Assembly (NCBI RefSeq): GCF_001078055.1
Contig: NZ_CP010777.1
Span: 3,563,001-3,627,000 of the forward strand
DNA length: 64,000 bases
Origin: Rufibacter radiotolerans
Lineage (GTDB): Bacteria > Bacteroidota > Bacteroidia > Cytophagales > Hymenobacteraceae
Direction: 5' to 3'
In this document: one piece after another, positions 18,202 to 28,500 of the stretch
Numbering within the stretch: position 1 is the first letter of the stretch
Layout: every line of letters starts with the position of its first letter
Position numbers and translations under genes: made by a program
Notes under the pieces: generated by a model
What the model saw: only the letters and a program-made list of their open reading frames with translations
Database searches by the model: none
Told to the model about the DNA's origin: nothing

Positions 18202-19377
18202 TTACTTCATGTCAATGGGCACAAAGATCAAGGGTGTAGGCAGGCAAGAGGCCCCGGGCGGGGAATACGTGAACCTGATGGTCTGCTCTTCTCCGTTGGC
18301 GGCCGGCGGAAAAACCTGAATCAGGATAGCCTCTGGGTCTTTTTTTGTGTTCAGGCGGTCACTGGGCAATTGAATGATGCCGGCGTCAAACTTGCCTTTG
18401 CTCACCACCATGGTAGCCGCCATGCCGCCACACCACTGGTTATCGTCGGCGCGGGAGTTCCAGGTGACCAAGGCCAGGCCTTTGCCATCTGTGCTTTTCC
18501 ATTTCATTTCCACCTCATACATCACCCCATAGTTACCGGCCAGGGTAGCCACCTCTCCCCTACTGCTTTCACGCCCTTGCACCCAGGGGTCTTTCTTGCC
18601 ATCTGCGATGATGATTTCGGCGGCGCCGTTTTTGGTATCTAACACGCCCTGGGTAATGACCCGGTAATTGCTCACGCCAAACACGCCGCGGCCAGCGCCG
18701 CTTTTACTTTTGGGGGGCAACACGTTGGTGATTCTGGCCAGGGCTGCGGGGCCCGAGGTTTTCAGGTCGGTCTGCAGCACGCTTACCTCGCCGGGCTGGT
18801 CTATTACAAACTCATAGAACCCGTGCACCAGCTCATCATACTTGACCACGTTTTTCTCCAGTCTCTCATCAATAGCGATAGCCTGGCCTGGTTTAATGGT
18901 CCTTATCTTGTTTTCTGGCTTTGAGGCGAAGTAATCTGCCAGGCCTTCTTTGCCGGCTTTAAAGTAATTGGTGGTGGGGGCCTGAGAAGAGTATTTCAAT
19001 AGGCGCAGATGCATGTCTGCCGTTCCCGTGTTTTTGATGACCGCGGTGATTTTACGGTCTATCTGCCGGGGCTCCTTGACGCCATTCACGTTGTAGACAT
19101 ACAAACGCACCGCCCCCGGCTGCACCGGCTCTTTGAACGCAATGGCCTCTGGCACCCTAATGTATTCCGGGTCATCAGAAATGAGGTACTGCGGCCCGGG
19201 CTGCACTATCTTTTGGTACTCAATGGAAGAAAATTTTTGCTTAAGAAAACCGGGCAGTTCTACCACGTTTCCCTGTTTGGCCTGCAAAACCGCTTTGTTT
19301 AGAGCAGGGTCCAGGGACTGGGCTTTCACGATTCCAGATAAACAGATCAGAAAGAGTAGATGGGAGAATCTTTTCAT
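18202..19377 (-). CDS. Secreted protein of unknown function (391 aa)
   Basis: 391 residues with a clear signal peptide (LIKLSGIVKAQ-like region, residues 1-20). I do not recognise a named family with certainty. The composition suggests an all-beta protein: alternating strands such as ITAVIKNTGTADMHLRLLKY and VHGFYEFVIDQPGEVSVLQT. The C-terminal half includes GNYGVMYEVEMKW and VTWNSRADDNQWCGGMAATM, and ends with a Cys-containing tail. The general look recalls extracellular adhesion or jelly-roll proteins annotated loosely with copper-amine-oxidase-like regions in Gram-positive bacteria, but this is only a resemblance. The context, between GHL10 and two SGNH genes on one strand, suggests glycan binding or a new enzyme in the locus. 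Confidence 0.7.
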   Translation of the reverse strand: MKRFSHLLFLICLSGIVKAQSLDPALNKAVLQAKQGNVVELPGFLKQKFSSIEYQKIVQPGPQYLISDDPEYIRVPEAIAFKEPVQPGAVRLYVYNVNGVKEPRQIDRKITAVIKNTGTADMHLRLLKYSSQAPTTNYFKAGKEGLADYFASKPENKIRTIKPGQAIAIDERLEKNVVKYDELVHGFYEFVIDQPGEVSVLQTDLKTSGPAALARITNVLPPKSKSGAGRGVFGVSNYRVITQGVLDTKNGAAEIIIADGKKDPWVQGRESSRGEVATLAGNYGVMYEVEMKWKSTDGKGLALVTWNSRADDNQWCGGMAATMVVSKGKFDAGIIQLPSDRLNTKKDPEAILIQVFPPAANGEEQTIRFTYSPPGASCLPTPLIFVPIDMK

Positions 19378-19684
19378 AGAGCACCGAATTGGAGGAAGAA
19401 TAACAGCTCTGAAGCACGTCTTAGAAAGTGCCCTAAGCTGGACTAAATATAAGATTACTTTCTATTATTAAAAAATTTTAAAATCTAATATACACTTAAA
19501 AAATATATTGCTTTGCCAGAAAAAAGAAGGCGATGAGCAGGCTCTAAAAAGCAGAACCCTCTTTCCGTTTTGGGCCTGTTTTTAGGAAAACAGGCCCAAA
19601 ACGGAAAGAGGGTTCTGGAGTTTACGTATGCTTCTTAAGACTTACTTAGTAATCACTTCCAACAGTTATTTACCAACTTGTGAT
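19378..19684. other. Intergenic region upstream of the 391-aa gene
   Basis: 307 bases. It holds an AT-rich stretch at about 19440-19500, with TATATTTA on the minus strand at 19451-19444 as a possible -7 box for the 391-aa gene, and palindrome copy 7 after the GHL10 gene ending at 19685. No gene is seen. Confidence 0.5.
19553..19616. repeat. GTTTTGGGCC-family palindrome, copy 7, with extended arms
   Basis: A stem of about 30 bp, nearly perfect: the family core ccgttttgggcctgttttt is extended by agaaccctctt / aagagggttct. It follows the stop of the minus-strand GHL10 gene (19685) by about 70 bases and precedes the promoter region of the next gene, a terminator position. Confidence 0.9.
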
Positions 19685-20821
19685 TTACTTCTTATAGGTC
19701 TCAAAAAACTGCGGAAACTTTTTAACTCCCTCAAAGAACCAGAAGCTTTCACCGTAAATCCCTTGGCGGCGGTTTTCATCTACCATTTGCTTCAGGAACT
19801 CAGGCGAAGGGTTGTAATCTGCATTCTGGATCAGCAGCCCCGGAAAGAACTTAGACCTGTGCTGTGGCTTGAGGTAATCTAGCTGCTGCTTCAGCACGGC
19901 CTGATACGCGGCGAAATCATAGCGGTAATGTTGGGGCAGCACCATGTCTGTGTATCCTTTGTCTAACCAGGCGGGCCAGTCTTGCAGGTACTCGTCCTTT
20001 GCCCAGGGGTGAATACTAGGCGCGGTAGAGACTATCACGTTTGGTTTCACCGCTTTTACCGCCTTGTACATTCTGCCTAAAAACTCTGTGAGCAGGTTGG
20101 CCCGCCAGTTTACCCAGGTAGCTTCTTTGTAGTTAGACGGGGGAGCGGCACCGCTGTGCTGGCTTTTATACAGGTTCACGGTGTAGTCATCATACCCGCC
20201 GGTGGAAGGCAGGGCCGGCAAGCGGTCATCTCCCTGCACGCCGTCCACGTTGTAGTTTCTTACCACCTCCAGCACCAAGGAAATCATGAAGTCCTGCACC
20301 TCGGGTTTGAAGGCATTCATCCACTCAAAGCCGTTCTTTTTGAGCAAGGCTCCGTTGGCATCTTTGGCGGCCCACTCGGGCTTGGTCTGCAGAATAAGGC
20401 CTCCGTTTTCATTGTTGGCGGCGGCAAAGCCGTACTCAAACCAGGCATGCACCTTAATGTTCTTCTTATGGGCTTCCTCTATCATCTCAGCCAGGGGATC
20501 ACGGCCCGCGAATTTATCGGCAATTTTTACCCCAAACTGGGCCTCCATGATCTGGCTGGGGTACAGGGTACGCCCCCGGTTCCAAACCACCACAAAGATG
20601 TTGTTGATGCCAGACTGCTCGCACACGCTTACGGCCTGCTGAATATTGGCCCGGGAGTCTAAGGCGGTACTGGCTACGTTGGTGATCCAGACGCCGGAAA
20701 ATCGCTCTTTCACGACAGGGGTTACTGGGTCAACTTTCTCTTCCTTGCCAGAGCAACTCCCTACGGAGAAGAACAACAGGAAAAGGCAAAGGAACGTGGT
20801 GAGGTTATTTTTCATATTCAT
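19685..20821 (-). CDS. GHL10 family glycosylhydrolase-like lipoprotein
   Basis: 378 residues with a lipoprotein signal (FFSVGSC). An alternative ATG lies six bases inside. The mature protein opens with FSGVWITNVA and continues with INNIFVVVWNRGRTLYPSQ, AGRDPLAEMIEEAHKK, KVHAWFEYGFAA, NVDGVQGDDRLPALPS and TVNLYKSQHSGAAPP, the full set of GHL10 (PF02638) landmarks. It is the closest relative in the window of the gene at 9720, with which it shares the central GDDRLPALPS block. It follows the unknown 302-residue lipoprotein gene by 15 bases, so the two are surely co-transcribed. It probably hydrolyses an internal or reducing-end linkage of the imported glycan in the periplasm or at the outer membrane. 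Confidence 0.87.
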   Translation of the reverse strand: MNMKNNLTTFLCLFLLFFSVGSCSGKEEKVDPVTPVVKERFSGVWITNVASTALDSRANIQQAVSVCEQSGINNIFVVVWNRGRTLYPSQIMEAQFGVKIADKFAGRDPLAEMIEEAHKKNIKVHAWFEYGFAAANNENGGLILQTKPEWAAKDANGALLKKNGFEWMNAFKPEVQDFMISLVLEVVRNYNVDGVQGDDRLPALPSTGGYDDYTVNLYKSQHSGAAPPSNYKEATWVNWRANLLTEFLGRMYKAVKAVKPNVIVSTAPSIHPWAKDEYLQDWPAWLDKGYTDMVLPQHYRYDFAAYQAVLKQQLDYLKPQHRSKFFPGLLIQNADYNPSPEFLKQMVDENRRQGIYGESFWFFEGVKKFPQFFETYKK

Positions 20822-20836
20822 GATCTTTAAAGAAAG

Positions 20837-21718
20837 TTAATAGCTGGCACCGCTGATATTGATGGTTTCAGCGCCTGCCTTTCGCTCCTCATCAGTGGCC
20901 ACTATCCTGAAGTAATTTATGTTGGGGCAGCGCATATCTGTAAACCTTTTCTGGTGCATGGGCACAGAAACCACTTTCCCTTCCCATTGACGGAACAGGT
21001 TGGTTTCCTTCCACACGGCGTTTTCTACCTTGGTTTTAGTGGCCTGTACTGGCTTGCCTTCATTGGCCACCTGGTCTATGGCATTCACGCGCTTAAAGTC
21101 TCCCTGGCCGCCCATTCTATAGCCGGCGGCATCAAACTCTTTCTCAAAGCGCTTGCCTGCGCCTTCTATGATCAGTTTCAGTTTTCCCTCTGCCACCACT
21201 TGCACAGACATAGACACCTCTTCACCGGGGTACCAGTAATAACCGCTTTCCGCCGGCGCGTTTTCATAGCTGGCAGGTTGTCCACTAACGTGGGAGGTGC
21301 GCCGCAAAAACGGCCGGAATGCTTTTCTGTCTGGGGTCACATTGCCCTGGGCATCTCTAATTACCTCCCAGGTGAGGCCAATGTCGGTTTCCTGCCCGCC
21401 CATGTTGCCCCCCATGTATACCGAAGGATTATCTAAGTATTGCTGCGGCTTGGCCGGGTTTATGCGGGCTGGGTCAAAGGCGATAGTGGGTAGTACCACT
21501 TTTCCCTGAATACCTAACCACACATCTTTACTGGACACCACCTTGCGGTAATACGCGCCGCTAAAACAGTTGGCACTCAGGGCTGGCTTTACTTCATTGG
21601 GGAAAAACGTGGTGATAGGATCTTCAGCCGTTGGGGTCACCTTGGGTTCTGGATCTGTATTGCTACAGGCGCCAAAGCACAAGCCCACCGCTGTTAAAAG
21701 ACTAAGCAAAACTCTCAT
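20837..21718 (-). CDS. Lipoprotein of unknown function (293 aa)
   Basis: 293 residues from the ATG at 21718, which yields a lipoprotein signal (LLTAVGLCFGAC); the ATG at 21745 lies inside a strong hairpin and is less likely. Not recognised. A low-complexity linker (SNTDPEPKVTPTAEDP) leads into a mostly beta domain containing YYRKVVSSKDVWLGIQG, PSVYMGGNMGGQETDIGLTWE, GYYWYPGEEVSMSV and KLKLIIEGAGKRFEKEF, and it ends with CPNINYFRIVAT. The pattern of aromatic-rich beta strands looks like a carbohydrate-binding or jelly-roll domain (inference). It is placed between the SusCD/DUF5018 genes and a GHL10 gene, fitting a surface glycan-binding or new hydrolase component of the locus. Confidence 0.7.
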   Translation of the reverse strand: MRVLLSLLTAVGLCFGACSNTDPEPKVTPTAEDPITTFFPNEVKPALSANCFSGAYYRKVVSSKDVWLGIQGKVVLPTIAFDPARINPAKPQQYLDNPSVYMGGNMGGQETDIGLTWEVIRDAQGNVTPDRKAFRPFLRRTSHVSGQPASYENAPAESGYYWYPGEEVSMSVQVVAEGKLKLIIEGAGKRFEKEFDAAGYRMGGQGDFKRVNAIDQVANEGKPVQATKTKVENAVWKETNLFRQWEGKVVSVPMHQKRFTDMRCPNINYFRIVATDEERKAGAETINISGASY

Positions 21719-21740
21719 AATAGGAGGAAATTTAAAAACC

Positions 21741-21788
21741 ACCATGGTCGGTTCTGCCTGTTGTAAGACAGGCAGAACCGACCATGGT
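21741..21788. terminator. 20-bp perfect hairpin between DUF5018 lipoprotein and downstream lipoprotein genes
   Basis: Two perfectly complementary 20-base arms (starting accatggtcgg) around an 8-base loop. Its sequence is unrelated to the GTTTTGGGCC family. It lies 9 bases past the DUF5018 lipoprotein stop and before the next start on the same strand, so it may act as a partial terminator or mRNA 3'-end stabiliser separating abundant SusCD-type transcripts from enzyme genes. Confidence 0.75.
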
Positions 21789-21796
21789 AGGAAAGA

Positions 21797-23599
21797 TTAC
21801 TTCTCAAGCTTATAAAGGCGCATTCCAATATTGGTACACACAAAAGCGGCATGCAATTTCCCGTTTACCACTGCCATATCTGCGTCCATGGTGTTGTTGG
21901 CATTGGCGGCGGTAGAAGGCATCAGGAGATTCATGATCGGGTTCTGGAACGAAGCCACTTGTCCATCTGTGATATCACATACCCTAAAGTACGCCCCTTT
22001 ACCAGAGGAATAGGCGGTATAGGCTAAATAGGTACGGCCTTTGTGCGCCAGAACGCGGGCGTCGGTGGCGGTGATTCCCGTTTGCTTGTGCAGTTCCGCC
22101 ATGGTACTGTTCAGGGAAATAATTCCGTTGAAGTTAGTTCCGGTGGCAGCGCCAACGTAACCGGCAGTTCCTATTGGCATTGGCTCTACACTCCAGTAAA
22201 AACCATTTCCGGTGAACGGGAAGTTATACCGCGTTGGGGTTGGGTTCAACACCCCGCCGGTTACCGTCCAGACAAAGACATCTGTTTTCTGGGCCATGCC
22301 TACGGTGATAATGGCATTGCCGTCTAGGCTACCAGAGATATTGATACCAGCCGAACGAGGCGTGTAATCTACCCCTAACGATGCTCTGGAGTATTTGATG
22401 TAAGGCACTGGCGCCGCGGTGACGTTATCCCATTTGTAAATGGTCTGCTCTGCGTCTGTCAGGCCCAGAGGCACTACCAGAATGGCGCCTTTAGTATCTG
22501 TAGCCAGCTTGCGAAGGCTATGGGCAATCACTACCCCTGTCTTGTTCAGAACACCTACCTGCTGGCCGGTGAAGTCATAATAATTTGGTCCTACTACGGT
22601 AGGCGCTACGGCAGAATAGTTAGGCACCACCAGGTAATTCCCACTGAAGCCTACGCTGTTCAGGTCATTGGCCCCATAGCCAAAGCTGGCGTAGTCTTTT
22701 GAGAAAACAGGCAATAAAGACAACTGCGGACGGCCGATGGTGAATTCTTTGACAATACCGTCTGTACCCGTGATTTTCACTTTCACGTTGCCTGCCAGCA
22801 GGTTCAGATTCTGGCCAGTGAAGGCAGGGTCTACCCGGTTCCCGAAACCAGTTTCCAGCATAACGGTTGAATTTGTAAAGTCGCTCAACCCGGTTACGTA
22901 CGGTACCAGGGTTGTACCACCCACTACTACCACTGAATCTGTGGGAAGACCGTTGATCTGCATGGACCGCACTGAGGCCGGCCCTACCTGCTCGGTAGTG
23001 ATGATCAGGTCATATGGGTAAATGGTTTCATCATCTACCCCTTTGATCTTGAAGGTCTTTTTATCAGTATAGTCAGCAGCAACCCCATTAGTAAACTCCT
23101 GCAGGGTGCCATTGACAAATTCCATGGTCACCTTCAATTGCTTCAGGTTGGTTCCTTTGGGCACCTGCACAATGAGAGAGCTAGCCCCAAAGTAAATGTC
23201 TTTCTTCTCCACGTTCACCCCTTCAATGATGAAGGAAGATAGCGCAGGCGGTGACTGCACCTTAAGAATCACTTCGGTCTGCTCTCCGTTGGCTCCTTTC
23301 AAGCTTAGCTTGATAGGTTTCCTGGCGTCATATTTCTCATTGTTCTCAAAATTCTGGGCCTCTCCGTTGGCTACCAAAAGCTGTAGTTTCACGTTTGACA
23401 GGTCACGCCCGTTGGGTAGCGCAATCTGCACCACGTTGCCGGCGTATTGCGGGGTGTACAGGTCATTGTTCACCTTTACCCCCACTACTTTCACGGCCTC
23501 GTAGTTTCTGGACAATTCATCTACGCTACAGGCGCTTACTACCAAAAACAGCAGGACTGCAAAAATCCCCTGCCACTTAGTATTATAAATCTTTTTCAT
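21797..23599 (-). CDS. DUF5018-type surface lipoprotein downstream of SusD
   Basis: 600 residues with a lipoprotein signal (LLFLVVSACS). The N-terminal half holds three repeated beta-sandwich units of about 80-90 residues, each with a pattern like ISSFIIEGVNVEKKDIYFG, IVQVPKGTNLKQLKVTMEF and ADYTDKKTFKIKG, which is the DUF5018 / Ig-like arrangement seen in SusE/SusF-position proteins. The C-terminal half (about 300-600) looks like a beta-propeller or lectin-like region (YNFPFTGNGFYWSVEPMPIG, AYTAYSSGKGAYFRVCDI). It follows SusD by 55 bases. By position and architecture it is a surface glycan-binding protein that feeds the SusCD transporter. Confidence 0.82.
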   Translation of the reverse strand: MKKIYNTKWQGIFAVLLFLVVSACSVDELSRNYEAVKVVGVKVNNDLYTPQYAGNVVQIALPNGRDLSNVKLQLLVANGEAQNFENNEKYDARKPIKLSLKGANGEQTEVILKVQSPPALSSFIIEGVNVEKKDIYFGASSLIVQVPKGTNLKQLKVTMEFVNGTLQEFTNGVAADYTDKKTFKIKGVDDETIYPYDLIITTEQVGPASVRSMQINGLPTDSVVVVGGTTLVPYVTGLSDFTNSTVMLETGFGNRVDPAFTGQNLNLLAGNVKVKITGTDGIVKEFTIGRPQLSLLPVFSKDYASFGYGANDLNSVGFSGNYLVVPNYSAVAPTVVGPNYYDFTGQQVGVLNKTGVVIAHSLRKLATDTKGAILVVPLGLTDAEQTIYKWDNVTAAPVPYIKYSRASLGVDYTPRSAGINISGSLDGNAIITVGMAQKTDVFVWTVTGGVLNPTPTRYNFPFTGNGFYWSVEPMPIGTAGYVGAATGTNFNGIISLNSTMAELHKQTGITATDARVLAHKGRTYLAYTAYSSGKGAYFRVCDITDGQVASFQNPIMNLLMPSTAANANNTMDADMAVVNGKLHAAFVCTNIGMRLYKLEK

Positions 23600-23654
23600 A
23601 TGGTGCTGATATTTGCTGTTACAGGGCTGCCCCTTTACTTAAACCAAATCAGTA

Positions 23655-25538
23655 TTACTGGCCGTAACCGTCATTCTGGGTGAGCCAAGGCGCCTTGTTG
23701 CGCTCGGTCTGCGGAATGGGCCATAAATAGAACTTATCATCCCATTGGCGGCTGCGGTCACGGACCCTGAGCTTGCTGGCAAATGCCTGGTAACTGGCAA
23801 TGTCATTCAAGTCTCTCTCTGAGCCGGGCGCGCCATAAGAAGGCACCATGTCTGCCGTAGCCTGGTCATAACCGTCTGGGTAAACTCCCTGCGCGGCATT
23901 CACGCCAGTTGCCAATGGATACCCGTAAGTAGGCTCAGCATTCTGCAGGGCCCCAATTCTCCACCGGCGCATGTCAAACAGGTAAAGCGACTCTTTAGCC
24001 AGTTCCACTTTTCTTTCACGGCGCACAATCTGGCGCATCTTGTCCTGGTTACCGGCACGACCTGGGTCTGCTTGCAGGATGCTTGGCATACCTACCCGGG
24101 CTCTCACCTGGTCAATGGCATTTACCACCGTCGCGTCCATTTCACCTACCTCAATTTTAGCCTCGGCGTACGTGAGCAGAATCTCCGCGTAGCGCATAAT
24201 AATGATGTTGTATGTAGGCAGCGCGCTGCTTTCATCATCAAAGTGGTTATACTTTCTCCAGGCAAACCCTACCCCGCTTTGCACATAGCCAAATGGGGCC
24301 ACCGCTCCGGAATAATCTTTGTTGTCAATCATTTTCAGGTTACCGGCCTCATCCCATGACTTGGTCTGGGGCTTGTATACTTCCATCAAGAATTTAAGCT
24401 TGTTGCTTCCGGTGTTGCCTATAATGGTATCATGGTGGGTATAGATAGTATACTTGAGACGGGGATCTCGGCTTGCAAAGGGGGTTTTGGGGTTATAGCC
24501 AGAGCCAGGCTCATCAATGCGTTTCCCGTTGGCCATCTCATAGGTATCTACCAGCTGCTGGGTAGGGAAACGGCCACTCTGCCCAATCATGCGCACTTGC
24601 TCACCCAAAGACATGTAATGCGAGTTCTTGTCGCCAAAATCTGAGAACATCATAAAGAACAGGTTCTCGCGTTTGGCGTCTGCCTTCATTTGCCCCGTGC
24701 GGGTGAACAGGTCATTGTAATTGGTCGCCAAGCCACGGCCACTCTCATCCATTACTCTCTTAGCAGCGGCCGCTGAAATTCTGAAGTACTTCTCGGCTTG
24801 GGCAGGATTTTTTACCCCACTCATTCCGTACCCGAATTTATGCCATGAACCGGCGTATAGGGCAATGCGGGCCTTAAGACCCAGCGCCACAGATTTATCT
24901 ACCCGGCCCCATTCGGTGGCCGTCCAGGGGAGGTTAGCGGAGGCGTCATCCAGATCTGCGATAACGGCGTCTACCACTTCATTCCAGGGCGTGCGGTTCA
25001 CCCCCGTTAATTGCTCAGTGGTAACGGAGTTAGGGAAGTAAGGGACATCCCCGAACAGGGAAACCAACTGTATGTAGAAATGGGCTCTTAGGACTTTTAC
25101 TTCCGCCAGGTACCGCTTGGCGTTGTCATTCAACTCGCTTTGGTAGGGAGCCGCGCCGTCCAGCACCGTGTTTGCCCGGGCAATGGAGGTATAAAGGGTG
25201 GACCAAAGCAGTTCCTGGGTGAAATTGGTTCTCAGGTCAATGTTGCCTACCCCAATAGAACTGTTGTCTGCCCGCTCAATCCCGAAGGGGGTGTACATGT
25301 CCCATAAGATGGAGAAGGGAATATTGCTAGTGCTACCATGGTTCATTTTCAACCGCTGGTACACCCCGTTGGCCCCTTGCTTGATGGCGCCTTCATTGTT
25401 ATAGAAGTTAGAAGACAGGTAGTCGCTTTGGGGCTCACGCTCCAGAAAATCATCACAGCCAGAAAGGGCCACTAGTCCCAGGGCACAAAGGAGCACCTTT
25501 GCCCTAAACAGTTTTTTGAAAGTATACTTCATTTTCAT
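23655..25538 (-). CDS. SusD/RagB family outer-membrane glycan-binding lipoprotein
   Basis: 627 residues with a lipoprotein signal (LGLVALSGC). SusD landmarks are clear: DDFLEREPQSDY after the Cys, NNEGAIKQGANGVYQ, the TPR-like helices (AEVKVLRAHFYIQLVSLFGDVPYF, GLKARIALYAGSW) and the C-terminal EILLTYAEAKIEVG, ERKVELAKESLYLFDMRRW, FYLWPIPQTERNKAPWLTQN. SusD proteins sit as a lid over the SusC barrel and hand over oligosaccharides. It is separated from SusC by only 13 bases. The length is somewhat above the average, within family range. The ligand cannot be inferred. Confidence 0.96.
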   Translation of the reverse strand: MKMKYTFKKLFRAKVLLCALGLVALSGCDDFLEREPQSDYLSSNFYNNEGAIKQGANGVYQRLKMNHGSTSNIPFSILWDMYTPFGIERADNSSIGVGNIDLRTNFTQELLWSTLYTSIARANTVLDGAAPYQSELNDNAKRYLAEVKVLRAHFYIQLVSLFGDVPYFPNSVTTEQLTGVNRTPWNEVVDAVIADLDDASANLPWTATEWGRVDKSVALGLKARIALYAGSWHKFGYGMSGVKNPAQAEKYFRISAAAAKRVMDESGRGLATNYNDLFTRTGQMKADAKRENLFFMMFSDFGDKNSHYMSLGEQVRMIGQSGRFPTQQLVDTYEMANGKRIDEPGSGYNPKTPFASRDPRLKYTIYTHHDTIIGNTGSNKLKFLMEVYKPQTKSWDEAGNLKMIDNKDYSGAVAPFGYVQSGVGFAWRKYNHFDDESSALPTYNIIIMRYAEILLTYAEAKIEVGEMDATVVNAIDQVRARVGMPSILQADPGRAGNQDKMRQIVRRERKVELAKESLYLFDMRRWRIGALQNAEPTYGYPLATGVNAAQGVYPDGYDQATADMVPSYGAPGSERDLNDIASYQAFASKLRVRDRSRQWDDKFYLWPIPQTERNKAPWLTQNDGYGQ

Positions 25539-25551
25539 GTCGATTTCTAGA

Positions 25552-28500
25552 TTAGAACTTTAAGTCAACGCCCAAGGTGTAGGTCTGCATGATGGGGTAG
25601 AATTCACCGCCAACGCCGCCACCGTAACTAACCTCTGGGTCATACCCCTCAAAAAAGTTGCTTCTGGTGAACAGGTTCTGACCACTCACATACACCCTGA
25701 AGCTCTCTACTTTTACCCGTTGGGTAAGAGCCTTAGGAATGGTGTAGCCTAGGACCACGTTCTTCAACCTGGCATAAGCGCCGTCACGCACCCATTTGTC
25801 TGAGCGCACAAAGTTGTCTGATGAGTTAGCCTCAGGTACCAGCAGCGGATATTCCGCATTCTGGTTTTCTGGGGTCCAGGAATCTAACTGGTGCTCAAAC
25901 AGGTTACTGCCATTGGCAAAAGGCTTCAGGCCTACGCCGCTCATAAAGGTGGAACGCTTGCCTACCCCCTGAATAAAGGTGGTAAAATCAAAGCCTTTCC
26001 AGCCTGCGTTCAGGTTCAGGCTATACTCGTAATGCGGGAACGGATCACCCAGGTACACCAGGTCACGGGAGTCTATCAACAGTGGGTTAACACCATCTGC
26101 CTGGTAGATCTTCTTGTACTTCACAAAGCCAGGGCGGGCCGAGGTGCCTAATTTTGGGGAGGCGGCCACGTCATCCCAGTCTCTGTAGTAGCCATCTGTC
26201 AGATAGCCCCAGATGCCTTGGTTAGGGTAGCCTTCCACCATGGTCCTGTCCTGAGAGTTCAGGCCGTTCAGGTTCGTGATCTCATTCTGGTTGTCACTCA
26301 AGGTTACCGTTGCGCCGTAGCTGAAGCCGTTTATCTCATTGCGGTGGGTAAGGCTTATCTCCCAGCCATTGTTTCTCATGTCACCGGCGTTGGTGAACGC
26401 CGGGCTGATGCCTGCATAATAAGGCAGCGGGAATTTCATGAGCATGTCATACACGCTCTTGATGTAGTAGTCGGCGGTTAAAGACAATTTGCCTCTCCAA
26501 AGGGCGGCATCTACCCCCACGTTGAATTGCTTTGATTGTTCCCAGCCAATGTTGCTGTTCTCCAGTTCTGTCTGCGCCACACCAGGCACCAATTCTTTGT
26601 TGTCACCCAGGTAATAGCCATAGCCCGGGTTGATGGTGGCCGTGTATGGGTAGTTCCCTATGTTCTGGTTACCCAGCAAGCCGTAAGAAGCCCGCACCTT
26701 TAACAGGTCCAGTTTGGAGATATTCTCCATGAAGCTTTCTCTGGATATCACCCAACCAGATGACACGGAAGGGAAGAAACCCCATCTGTTTTTGGCCACG
26801 AACCGGGAAGAGCCATCATAGCGCCCGTTTACCTCCAGCAGGTATTTGTCATCAAAGGTGTAGTTAAGGCGAGCATACCCAGACATAAGGGCCCAGGCGC
26901 TGGCTCCGCCACCTGAGGTAGCCGTGGCACCGTCACCGTTTCCTAAGTAATACCGGCCCAGCTCAAAGCCCTGCTTTGCGCCGAAGAATGAAGAGAATTC
27001 ACTTTCCTCGGTCTGGAAACCAGCCAGCACCTTGGCATAATGCTTACCCAAATCCTTTTCATAGGAAGCCTGGGTCCGGAAGTTGTTTTGAACCGTCTGA
27101 GACCATCCTTCGGTAAGGCCATCTTCAGCGGGGTAGATACCCAGCACCTGACCTTTTAAGGAAGTAGTATACGGCGTCACCAGGCTTCTGCTTCTGCCGG
27201 TTACGTTACGGCGGGAATATTGGGTCACCAGTTCCAGACCAGCTAGCGGGGTGGCCGTCAGGGTTCCGTTGATCAGGATCTCAGAGCTTTTGTTTTTGTT
27301 CTCGCCGCTGGCATACGCCTGCGCGGTAGGGTTGTCTCCGTTTTTACCATATCCCCAGTTTCCGTCCAATTCGCGGGCGGCAGAAAGGGTGGGCAACATG
27401 TAGAGTGCTTTGTTGATAATACTTTTAGGCGAACTCACCCCCGGAGCCAAGGTGTTGGACTCCCGTACCCCCGTAATGAGGCCGGCCTTCAGCCATGACG
27501 TGATCTTGGCATCTGTGTTCACCTGAATATTGGTGCGGTTAAAGCTGTTATTGGGGATTAAGCCATCCTGGGTTAGATAAGACCCTGACCCAAACATTCT
27601 CAGTTTTTCTGTACCACCGCCTACTGACACGTTGTGTTGATGCAGTAAAGCGTAGTCTTTCAGGGTTTCCTTTTTCCAGTCAGTATCATACCGGTTCCAG
27701 TTGTCTGGCTCCAGGTTCTTCTGGTCTTCAATCAGCTTTGTTTGCTGCTCTCTCTGGGCCGGTGACACACTCACGCCCGCGTTGTCAAATGACTTGAGTT
27801 CGGCTTCCAGGTACTGCCAGGCCCTTACCACGTTAGGCATGTTGGTAGGACGCTGCACGGTGGCAGACCCGCTGTAAGAAGTAGTGATGCCGCCTTCTTT
27901 TCCACGCTTGGTGGTAATCAGGATAACCCCGTTAGCGGCCCTGGAACCATAGATAGAGGCCGAAGCCGCATCTTTCAGCACAGACACACTCTCTACAATG
28001 TTGGCGTCTACTTGGTTAATATCCATCTCTACGCCATCAACTAACACCAATGGGTAGGTACTTGAGTTAATGGAGCCTATCCCTCTAATTCTGATATTGG
28101 ACCCGTCTGCGCCTGGCTGACCAGATGTCTGTTGCACGGTAACGCCGGGCATAGTCCCTTGTAGGGCAGTAGAAAGCGACGCTACTTTTCTTTGGTTCAA
28201 GACCTCTCCGCTCACAGAAGAAACCGCCCCGGTTAAGGTTGCTTTCTTCTGGGTGGCATAACCTACCACCACCGTTTCCTGCAATTCAAAGGCGTTTGGC
28301 TCTAAGTTTACGGCTAGCTGCTTTTGGTTAGTATAAGGCACTACCTGTGTCTTATAGCCAATAAAAGAGAATACCAGCTCATCGCCTGGGGTTACATTCA
28401 GGCTGAACTTCCCGTTGACATCTGTGGCCGTCCCCTTGGTGGTTCCTTTCACCACCACACTTACGCCCGGCAACGGCTCTGCTTTGTCAGAGACTGTTCC

